Translations under genes and position numbers: made by a program
The notes under the pieces: model-generated
What the model was told of the DNA's origin: nothing
Database searches by the model: none
What the model saw: only the letters and a program-made list of their open reading frames with translations
Shown here: piece after piece, positions 27,752 through 35,305 of the stretch
How positions within the stretch are numbered: position 1 is the first letter of the stretch
Layout: each line of letters starts with the position of its first letter
Source of the DNA: an uncultured Lachnospiraceae bacterium
GTDB taxonomy: Bacteria > Bacillota > Clostridia > Lachnospirales > Lachnospiraceae
Direction: 5' to 3'
Length of the DNA: 64,000 bases
NCBI GenBank assembly: GCA_910579285.1
Contig: CAJTTT010000002.1
Coordinates: forward strand, 62,001 to 126,000

Positions 27752-28610
27752 TTGCAACCTCTACTATATACTGTCCGTAGGCAGTTTTCATAAGCGGCTC
27801 CGCCAGCTTAAGCAGCTGCTCCTTTGTGATAAATCCTCTCCTGTACGCAATCTCCTCGATACAGGAAATATAAAGTCCCTGCCTCTTCTGGAAAGCCGCC
27901 ACAAAATCCGCAGCGTCAAGCAGCATATCGTGGCTTCCCGTATCCAGCCACGCAAAACCGCGCCCCAGCGTTTCCACGCGCAGCGTTCCTCTGCGCAGAT
28001 ATTCATTGTTTACGCTCGTAATCTCTATCTCGCCTCTGGCGGAAGGCTGCACATTCCTTGCAATCTCCACCACGTCATTGTCGTAAAAATACAGCCCCGG
28101 CACCGCGTAGTTGCTCTTCGGATGCTCCGGCTTCTCCTCGATGGACAGCGCCATGCCGTTCTCGTCAAACTCCACCACGCCGTACTCCCTCGGATCTCTC
28201 ACATAATAGCCGAAAATAGTCGCGCCGCTCTCCCTCGCCGCCACTTCCTTAAGCACCTTGGAAAAGCTCTGCCCGTAGAAAATATTGTCGCCAAGGATCA
28301 GCGCCACACTGTCCGTCCCGATAAAATCCGCGCCGATGATAAAGGCATCCGCAAGTCCTCTCGGGTACTCCTGCACCGCGTACTCCATGCGCAGGCCAAG
28401 CTGCTCTCCCGTGCCGAACAGCTCCTGAAAAACAGGAAGGTCCCTGGGTGTGGAAATGATCAGGATCTCCCTGATGCCCGCCAGCATAAGAATGGATAGT
28501 GGATAATAGATCATCGGTTTATCGTATATCGGCATGATCTGTTTGGAAACCGCCTTGGTCAGCGGATAGAGCCTGGTGCCCGAACCGCCCGCTAAAATAA
28601 TTCCTTTCAT
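27741..28610 (-). CDS. rfbA: Glucose-1-phosphate thymidylyltransferase
   Basis: First step of dTDP-L-rhamnose synthesis. 289 residues, full length, with the nucleotide-binding signature GIILAGGSGTRLYPLT, the PMIYYPLS motif and ILGDNIFYGQ. The GH25 gene overlaps its end by 11 nt. Substrate glucose-1-phosphate would come from the phospho-sugar mutase at 14272. Confidence 0.97.
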   Translation of the reverse strand: MKGIILAGGSGTRLYPLTKAVSKQIMPIYDKPMIYYPLSILMLAGIREILIISTPRDLPVFQELFGTGEQLGLRMEYAVQEYPRGLADAFIIGADFIGTDSVALILGDNIFYGQSFSKVLKEVAARESGATIFGYYVRDPREYGVVEFDENGMALSIEEKPEHPKSNYAVPGLYFYDNDVVEIARNVQPSARGEIEITSVNNEYLRRGTLRVETLGRGFAWLDTGSHDMLLDAADFVAAFQKRQGLYISCIEEIAYRRGFITKEQLLKLAEPLMKTAYGQYIVEVANGL

Positions 28611-28645
28611 CGCTCTCTCTCCTGTTCCTTCAAAAAACTTTGCTG

Positions 28646-29320
28646 TCAGAACGTTACTTCCCCGTCGTGATCTACCAGCGACGCCGAGGTAACGCTCTCC
28701 AGATCCATCAGTTCCTCCACAAGCCTGCCGCCCTCGGCAGTCCTGACTTCCACTGCCATGTTCAGCTTATCTTTCGTCAGATTGCGCGCTTTCACCTGAG
28801 ACATGCCGCAGTGTTTTCCGACAATCTCCATGATCCGCCCTTCCGTCCTGTAATCGGAGGCGTTCACCAGCAGGATCACCGCCGGCACGCCAGCAGGCAC
28901 CCTGTCAAATAATAATATTATCACAGTTATGACGATTGATGCAACTACCGCCACCACAGCGAAGCCCGCGCCGCATATGATGCCGGCGCTGATGGACCAG
29001 AACAGAAACACCAGATCCATCGGATCCTTGACGGCGGTGCGGAACCGCACAATGGACAGCGCGCCCACCATACCGAGAGAAATCACGATATTGGACTGTA
29101 TCGTCAGAATAACCGCCGCCGTAATCACGGCAAGCGCAATCAGCGAAAGATTGAAATTGCGGTTATAAAAGGCATTTTTGTTGACCGTTCGGTAAATCAG
29201 AAAAATATAGGCCGCTACCAGCACCGTAATCAGCATGCATACGACAATCTGCGCCACGTCAATCCGAACCGACGCGTAGCCCTCCAAAAACGATTTTTTA
29301 AAAATATCCAGAAAACTCAT
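28646..29320 (-). CDS. DUF4956 domain membrane protein
   Basis: 224 residues with four hydrophobic segments (about 20-40, 52-75, 78-105, 110-135) and a soluble C-terminal ~80-residue domain. The mid-part GMVGALSIVRFRTAVKDPMDLVFLFW is typical of DUF4956. ATG 29320 overlaps the TGA of the VTC gene (ATGA), which fixes the start and implies coupling. In Clostridia this family often accompanies VTC-polymerase and CotH genes, as here. Function is unknown; a channel or partner of the VTC protein is a guess. Confidence 0.88.
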   Translation of the reverse strand: MSFLDIFKKSFLEGYASVRIDVAQIVVCMLITVLVAAYIFLIYRTVNKNAFYNRNFNLSLIALAVITAAVILTIQSNIVISLGMVGALSIVRFRTAVKDPMDLVFLFWSISAGIICGAGFAVVAVVASIVITVIILLFDRVPAGVPAVILLVNASDYRTEGRIMEIVGKHCGMSQVKARNLTKDKLNMAVEVRTAEGGRLVEELMDLESVTSASLVDHDGEVTF

Positions 29321-30018
29321 ACCCTCACTCCCCCGCAGCAATTATATTTTCGGCATAAATAATATTTGGAAAAGCTCGTCCACTGTAGGGAATCGAGCGA
29401 CAACTGATTTCTGATGTAAGCAGGCAGAAGCTCATCCCACTTTACTTCCAGAATGCTCTCCCCCGTACCAAGCACGCTTCGAAGCGGAATCTCGGTCTGC
29501 AAAAAACCTGCGATGTCGTTGGAGGACGCAATGCTGTCATCAAAGGTCACTCTCACGTTTCCCGCATCGCACACAAAAGGTACGCGGGTGTACTGCACAA
29601 TCACCACCGGGCGCAGGTTTTTCATCCGCATCTGGTGAAACATGGCTTCCTGTCTGGGTGAAACCGCCCCGTCCGGCCCCGGTATGCCGCCCGCCATAAA
29701 CTGTTCACACTGGGAGCGGGTGATGGGGCAGGCGGTCTTTCGTGTCATACCCCGCCGCTTCGCCTTACATTCCAGACTGATCCGGGACGCATCGCAGTTG
29801 TAAAACCGTATGCGGTATTTTTCCCGCGGATCGTCCCCGTTTTCGTTTTCATAAAAGCAGTCGTCATCCGGGCTGTCAAAGTAGAGACTGCGGATCAGAT
29901 ACGCCCCGTCAGCGCCCGCATGGGCATCCCTCTCCAGAACACCCTGCGCCCGGAGCTGCAGCACCGCCTGCTGCCTGGCGTCTATCCTGTATTTATACTC
30001 GTGCCTGTACTCTGTCAC
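29317..30018 (-). CDS. VTC-domain (polyphosphate polymerase-like) protein
   Basis: 233 residues, CYTH-superfamily tunnel fold. Basic and acidic tunnel residues are visible: YRHEYKYRID, EKYRIRFYN, ECKAKRRGMTRKT, VQYTRVPF and EVKWDELLP. Eukaryotic VTC4 makes polyphosphate from ATP; bacterial members usually lie beside DUF4956 and CotH. The start is a GTG overlapping the TGA of the DUF4353 gene (GTGA). Membrane attachment would come from the DUF4956 partner. Product not proven. Confidence 0.85.
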   Translation of the reverse strand: MTEYRHEYKYRIDARQQAVLQLRAQGVLERDAHAGADGAYLIRSLYFDSPDDDCFYENENGDDPREKYRIRFYNCDASRISLECKAKRRGMTRKTACPITRSQCEQFMAGGIPGPDGAVSPRQEAMFHQMRMKNLRPVVIVQYTRVPFVCDAGNVRVTFDDSIASSNDIAGFLQTEIPLRSVLGTGESILEVKWDELLPAYIRNQLSLDSLQWTSFSKYYLCRKYNCCGGVRV

Positions 30019-30998
30019 AGCCCTTGTTCTCCCTGCGAAATATAGACCTTCCCCTCCGTCCGCGCCTTTTCCTCCACGGCGCTGACACGGCAGCTTCCCC
30101 GGTATACATACAGGTCGGAAGCCCCGCGGAAACCGTTTCGCCCAGCGATCACCGAAAGCGTGCCGCCGTTAACCTCTATAACGCCCCTGTCCTCCGCGCC
30201 CTGATTGGCCGTGCGAAGCCCGTTCTGCTCGCTCTCGATGTCCACGGAAGCATGGTACATATAAATGCCGTCGTTGCCACGGATCCCGTCGCCTTTGGCC
30301 TGCACCGAAAGGGTTCCATCCAGAACCTTGATTCTGTCTTTGCTGCGGACGCCGTCCTCATAATACCCGGACACCCGCAGCGCACCGTCCCCGTTTATCG
30401 TCAGGTCACAGACGCTGTAAAGGCAGGCCGGAGCTTCTTCGCAGTCCTCATAAGCAGGCGAGTCCGTCAGCACGCTCTCCGTATCTGACACAAGTGTCAC
30501 AATAACTTTGGCCGCCTCCCTCACCCACAGCGCGGGGCCCTTTGCGGAAGTGATCTTAACCCCGTCCAGGTACAGGTGCACCAGCTCATCCTCCTGCGCA
30601 TCGACAATGACCTGTCCCTCCAGACTGCCGGAAAGCCAGATATCGCCTCCCCCGGAAAGAATGATCTTCCCGCCTTCACAGGCATCCAGATCCATCCGCT
30701 CCGTCTTCTCCACGTCCTCCGGCTCCGTTCTCAGGTCATGCTTTGTTCTGCGGTCCTGTTTCAGCCGCTCTTCCAGCCATTCCTCGTCCTGCCTGGCCTG
30801 CACCGCTTCACCGTTACTCCCGGTCTGCGCTGCTGCCGCTTCGCCATTCTGCCCGGCCTGCACTGCCGCCTCCTCACCGTTTTGCCCGGCCCGCGCTGCA
30901 TCGCTCTCCCCGGCACAGGCCGTAAGAGACAGCGCCGCACACAATGCCAGCACAGTACAGGCTGCCCTGCCAGTTTCTGTCTTGCTCTTTTTTCTCAT
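30015..30998 (-). CDS. DUF4353-like carbohydrate-binding lipoprotein
   Basis: Lipoprotein of ~327 residues: signal peptide ending in a lipobox (LSLTAC, about residue 23-28), then a degenerate Ala/Gly/Gln repeat spacer (AGQNGE units) and a right-handed beta-helix-like domain rich in short repeats (GGGDIWLSG, NGGTLSVIAG). The C-terminal domain matches the DUF4353 carbohydrate-binding type often found with CotH proteins. ATG 30998 is preferred to the frame from 31139, because it gives the signal peptide. It ends by overlapping the VTC gene. Confidence 0.75.
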   Translation of the reverse strand: MRKKSKTETGRAACTVLALCAALSLTACAGESDAARAGQNGEEAAVQAGQNGEAAAAQTGSNGEAVQARQDEEWLEERLKQDRRTKHDLRTEPEDVEKTERMDLDACEGGKIILSGGGDIWLSGSLEGQVIVDAQEDELVHLYLDGVKITSAKGPALWVREAAKVIVTLVSDTESVLTDSPAYEDCEEAPACLYSVCDLTINGDGALRVSGYYEDGVRSKDRIKVLDGTLSVQAKGDGIRGNDGIYMYHASVDIESEQNGLRTANQGAEDRGVIEVNGGTLSVIAGRNGFRGASDLYVYRGSCRVSAVEEKARTEGKVYISQGEQGL

Positions 30999-31002
30999 AC
31001 AC

Positions 31003-31344
31003 TTACTTTCCCGCCAAACGAAAAACTTTCCCCGCAAGGCGTTCCGCCACGCCAAGTCCCGCTGCCGCCAGAAGCGCCAGCACAGAATAGCGGAACACAA
31101 AGCTGCTGTCATAGATGGAATAATAGACCTCTTCTCCAAGGAACTCCGTGGAAAAGCTGACGGTAACCGCTCCCTTCATCACATAGAGCGCCGCATACAC
31201 CAGACAGGCGATGACAAGATCATGCACCAGCCAGTTCACAACCGCCCTGCCCGTTTCCTTCCATCCCGCAAGTTCCTTCTCCCCTGCTATTTTCCAGGTA
31301 ATCATTCCCGGCACAAGCAGCAGTAAAATTATCATACAAACCAT
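31003..31344 (-). CDS. Small membrane protein of the CotH/VTC cluster
   Basis: 113 residues with hydrophobic stretches at about 1-17, 37-58 and 84-101. No family recognised. A GGGAGG site stands before the ATG. It sits between cotH-like and the DUF4353 gene, so it is probably part of that module. Its gene ends 4 nt before the DUF4353 start. Confidence 0.7.
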   Translation of the reverse strand: MVCMIILLLLVPGMITWKIAGEKELAGWKETGRAVVNWLVHDLVIACLVYAALYVMKGAVTVSFSTEFLGEEVYYSIYDSSFVFRYSVLALLAAAGLGVAERLAGKVFRLAGK

Positions 31345-31368
31345 TGTTACCTCCCAGCCGGAACAGTT

Positions 31369-34191
31369 TTACCGCGATGACACACCCGGTTCCTCCCGCG
31401 CAAAAACTGCTCTCAGACAGATTCCTTCCTTCGTCACGGCCGCCTCGACCGTTTCCCTGTCAGACTCACAAGTCCCCTGCCAGCCCACAAACCGATATCC
31501 TTCGGCCGGTATCGCCGTGGCCGTCACAGGATAGTCCGTGAAATAGATGCCCCGCCACTCCCCGCTCTCCAGATCGGGGGTGATGGTGTTTAATCGGATC
31601 GTGCCTCCCTGCGCTCCCACAACCGCTCCAGTCTGGGACAGGTCTTCATTTTCTGACGCCTCCGACATTTTTGTCATTTCCGGCGTGTCTGTCACACACA
31701 CCGTCTGCAGAACCACCTCCCCGGTCTCCCCGGAAAGTTCCAGCGCTTCCGCAAAGTGGGGCACCGCATAGTCCGCCCTCTTTCCATAAAACTCGTCTAT
31801 CACCCCGATATTCTCCCAGAACGTGTCCGCCGTATATGCCCCTGCGTTAAATCGGTGATAGCTTTTCTCCATAGGGGCCGCATAGCGGGCCGCCATCTCA
31901 TATAGTTTACCATGAACATCCTTGTACGCAAAGTTTTTATTTATCATATCCATAAAGGTCAGGCCAAACTGCTGCCGAAACGACTCATTGGCAGTCAGCT
32001 GTGACATAAGAGGGGTGGTCAGAGGACTTCCGAACCAATGCGACTCCTCCAAAAAAGCGTTGGACGCATAAGTGCTCATGCCATCCTCATAAATACCTGT
32101 GGACTCGTCAGTATCGTACACACCCCAGCGCCATCTCCCATCCCCGTATTCGGACGTCCCGTCCTCATTCCGGCTGCGCCAGCAGCACAGATTATTAAGC
32201 GGCCAGTCCGTATTACCGATGTAGATTTCAAAACAGTAGTGGTCGATAAAACTCTGTATATCCATCATCCGGCCGATCTCTCTGTATGCCTCCGGCTCAG
32301 ACAGATCCGTCTCATAGGCGTAAGACACCAGCTCCTGATACAGCGCAAGATCCTCCTCCTCACCGACAGACACCCGCTTATCCTGTTTCACCACGATAAT
32401 CTCGTCCTCCGAAAGCCCGTACTTCTCCTCGAAATACGCTGCGCTGAAGCGGGACTGCAAATTATATAATCCCCAGTATTCCCCGTTTAAGAACACGGCG
32501 CACGGCTCTCCCGGCTGCGTCTCTATATCCCGGTCAGCCACAAGGGACTGGTTAAACACATCCCGCAGCATCGTCACGTTGGTGTCGATTGAGCCGGACG
32601 TCCGAAGCATCTTTGATGCCAGCCCAAGCACATCCTCCCCGTACTCCTGTCTGGCATAGAAGTTTAATCCCTTCTGCCGGAGGTTTCTGGAAGACCCGCC
32701 GCGCACCCTGACGCCGATCCTCTCCTCGCCAAGCAGCCGTCCCTGCGCGTCAAACAGGGCTGCCTGAACCGGCCTCTCCTTCGTCTTGTCCGCATGGGTA
32801 TAGTTCGCCGTAAAGGAGCGCCATATCACGCTCCCGTAATCCCAGGAACGCCCCTGTTCGCGGTACTCCTCCTGTTTTCGGTAATTCCTGTAATTTACCA
32901 TCCATGTCTGATAGTCATCACCCAGCATGTAAATGCCCCGGTCCTCGGAAAAGAAATCCGCCGGATCCGCCGTCAAAGACAGCGTCATAATATCCTCATA
33001 TCCCGCCTTTTCCTCAAATCCCACGAAATATACTGCCGATGCAGTTTCGCTGACCTCCCCGGCCCCGTTAACCACAGCCGCCTTCACCACCGTGCCCTTG
33101 TCAATGCGCTCCGCCGGCTGATAATCCCCGTCCCGCGAAATGCCAGTAATATTGGCATAGTAATTTTCCCTGCCGCTGCCGTCCTCTATGAGGAACGGTT
33201 CCGTGTAAAGCGCCGACTCCGCCGTCGGTTCACTGCCGTCTGTTGTATAGTAAATGCGCTGCCCCTGCTCCGCCGTCAATGCCAGCTCGAAAGGCTGCTC
33301 GTAAAAGCCGCTCTCCGCCGAAAAACGGGGCGCCTCCAGCGTCGGGATCACATAGGTTTCCAGATTTTCGTTTCCCGCTCCGGGACTTCCGTTTTCGACA
33401 AGGCTCCACGAATCGCATCCGTCCTTCTGTCTGGCATAGGAAACATCCACTGCAAGGGGCGGCACTTCCACCCTGTCAACCGTATTCCCGCTGCCGTCAG
33501 CAAGAGTCAGGGTTTCCCCTGTCTCCTTCAGCCGGAACCCGAGATAATAACAGATTTCCCCGCTTTCGGCATTCTCACTCTGCCCGCCGGATCCGTCCGC
33601 GAACAGAAGCAGATAGGAGCGCGGCCCGATCACCATGTCCTCCAGCCGTGTATCCTCCGAAAGTTCCTCCCGGTCCGTCAGATACCAGCCGTCCAGCGAT
33701 ACCGATGTCAGGGACGGATTATACAGTTCAATGTAATCGCTGCTCTTTCCCCTGCCATCCAGCGCCAGACTCAGATTATTGGCGCAGACCTCATTGATCA
33801 CAATATGCCTTCCCGCATAGTCATCATAGGCAATTCCCGCCAGCAGAACCGCCCAGACGGCAGAAAACGCAAGAAGAAAACCGCGCCCGGCTCCCCCTGC
33901 GCCAAACCCTTTCCGCAGCTGAAACAGTCCCAGAACAAACGAGAAGCCGTATGCCCCCGCAAAGCAGAAGGCATACAGCAACAAGTTCACATGATATTTC
34001 GGGTAGAAAACCACTCTGCCAAAAAGCGCGTACAGCATGCCCGAGACAGCGGCAAGAATCACCAGAGCGAAGCACAGTGTATCTACCGCAAGCTGCGCCC
34101 GGTTTTTCTTCTCCCTGTTCCTGTATCGCAGGACGGCCGGTATCAATCCCGGTATGACAAATAAAATAACGCCCGATACGAATCGCCCCAT
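31369..34191 (-). CDS. CotH-kinase family protein with lamin-tail domain
   Basis: A 940-residue envelope protein: three N-terminal membrane helices, a lamin-tail domain (INEVCANNLSLALDGRGKSSDYIELYN, ~130-260), a chitobiase-type beta domain (YYTTDGSEPT, ~315) and a CotH domain (~400-780) with RVRGGSSRNLRQKG and a WRWGVYDTDES acidic motif that holds the kinase metal site. A C-terminal Big-like tail with GYRFVGWQG ends it. CotH in Bacillus phosphorylates coat proteins; here a surface protein kinase role with the VTC/DUF4956 partners is inferred. The next gene upstream, rfbB, ends 10 nt before it. Confidence 0.85.
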   Translation of the reverse strand: MGRFVSGVILFVIPGLIPAVLRYRNREKKNRAQLAVDTLCFALVILAAVSGMLYALFGRVVFYPKYHVNLLLYAFCFAGAYGFSFVLGLFQLRKGFGAGGAGRGFLLAFSAVWAVLLAGIAYDDYAGRHIVINEVCANNLSLALDGRGKSSDYIELYNPSLTSVSLDGWYLTDREELSEDTRLEDMVIGPRSYLLLFADGSGGQSENAESGEICYYLGFRLKETGETLTLADGSGNTVDRVEVPPLAVDVSYARQKDGCDSWSLVENGSPGAGNENLETYVIPTLEAPRFSAESGFYEQPFELALTAEQGQRIYYTTDGSEPTAESALYTEPFLIEDGSGRENYYANITGISRDGDYQPAERIDKGTVVKAAVVNGAGEVSETASAVYFVGFEEKAGYEDIMTLSLTADPADFFSEDRGIYMLGDDYQTWMVNYRNYRKQEEYREQGRSWDYGSVIWRSFTANYTHADKTKERPVQAALFDAQGRLLGEERIGVRVRGGSSRNLRQKGLNFYARQEYGEDVLGLASKMLRTSGSIDTNVTMLRDVFNQSLVADRDIETQPGEPCAVFLNGEYWGLYNLQSRFSAAYFEEKYGLSEDEIIVVKQDKRVSVGEEEDLALYQELVSYAYETDLSEPEAYREIGRMMDIQSFIDHYCFEIYIGNTDWPLNNLCCWRSRNEDGTSEYGDGRWRWGVYDTDESTGIYEDGMSTYASNAFLEESHWFGSPLTTPLMSQLTANESFRQQFGLTFMDMINKNFAYKDVHGKLYEMAARYAAPMEKSYHRFNAGAYTADTFWENIGVIDEFYGKRADYAVPHFAEALELSGETGEVVLQTVCVTDTPEMTKMSEASENEDLSQTGAVVGAQGGTIRLNTITPDLESGEWRGIYFTDYPVTATAIPAEGYRFVGWQGTCESDRETVEAAVTKEGICLRAVFAREEPGVSSR

Positions 34192-34200
34192 ATCACACCT

Positions 34201-35283
34201 TTACTTTGCCTGGTACATCTCCTCATAATACTTCTGGTAATCGCCGCTTGTCACATTCTTCATCCATTCCTCATGGGCGAAATACCATTCGATGGTACGG
34301 CGGATGCCGTCCTGAAACATCGTCTCCGGCTCCCAGCCGATCTCCTCCCGGATTTTGTCCGGCGCGATCGCATAACGTCTGTCATGCCCCTTTCGGTCTT
34401 CCACATAGGTGATCAGATCCTCCGTCAGATGTTCCCTTCTTACGTCCGTCTCCGGGAGCATATCGCGCAGCGTCGCTATAATCGTCTTCACGATCTCAAT
34501 GTTCTGCTTTTCGTTGTGGCCGCCCACATTGTATGTCTCAAACAGCCGTCCCTTCTCCTGTACCATGTCGATGGCCTTGGCGTGATCCTCCACATAGAGC
34601 CAGTCGCGCACGTTTTTCCCATCCCCGTAGACGGGAAGTTTCTTGCCCTGCAGCGCATTGTTGATGATCAGGGGAATCAGCTTCTCCGGGAACTGGTAAG
34701 GCCCGTAATTGTTGGAGCAGTTCGTTATATTGGCCGGGAAATGATAGGTGTCCATATAAGCCTTCACCAGCATATCCGATCCTGCTTTGCTGGCGGAATA
34801 AGGACTGTGCGGCGCATAGGGCGTTGTCTCGTAAAAATACCCGCCGTCATCTTCCAGAGAACCGTACACCTCGTCGGTGGATACATGCAGAAACCGCTTG
34901 TCCTCCCGGAAACCGCCGTCCGGCAGTTCCCATGCCGCCTTCGCGCAGTTTAGCATCACCGCCGTGCCGTACACATTGGTCTGCACGAACACCTCCGGGG
35001 TTTTGATGCTTCTGTCCACATGGCTCTCCGCCGCGAAATGAACCACTCTGTCGATGTCATTTTCGGCAAAGATCTTCTCGATGGCTTCCTTGTCGCAGAT
35101 ATCCGCCTTGATGAACATGTAATTGTCTCTGTTCTCCACTTCCTTCAAATTTTCCGGGTTGCCCGCGTAGGTCAGCGCGTCCACGTTGATGATGCGGATC
35201 TCATCCCCGTACTTTTTGAACATATAGTGAATATAGTTGGAGCCAATAAAACCCGCGCCCCCGGTTACCAGATACGTTTTCAT
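34201..35283 (-). CDS. rfbB: dTDP-glucose 4,6-dehydratase
   Basis: Second step of dTDP-L-rhamnose synthesis. 360 residues with the NAD-binding start VTGGAGFIGSN, HVSTDEVYGSL, the catalytic YSASKAGSD and NNYGPYQFPEKLIPL. Lies between the CotH module and the large GH25 gene, separated from rfbA and rfbC by ~6 kb, so the pathway genes are scattered along the same strand. Confidence 0.97.
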   Translation of the reverse strand: MKTYLVTGGAGFIGSNYIHYMFKKYGDEIRIINVDALTYAGNPENLKEVENRDNYMFIKADICDKEAIEKIFAENDIDRVVHFAAESHVDRSIKTPEVFVQTNVYGTAVMLNCAKAAWELPDGGFREDKRFLHVSTDEVYGSLEDDGGYFYETTPYAPHSPYSASKAGSDMLVKAYMDTYHFPANITNCSNNYGPYQFPEKLIPLIINNALQGKKLPVYGDGKNVRDWLYVEDHAKAIDMVQEKGRLFETYNVGGHNEKQNIEIVKTIIATLRDMLPETDVRREHLTEDLITYVEDRKGHDRRYAIAPDKIREEIGWEPETMFQDGIRRTIEWYFAHEEWMKNVTSGDYQKYYEEMYQAK

Positions 35284-35305
35284 AATTGCATCCCGCCTCC
35301 TTATT

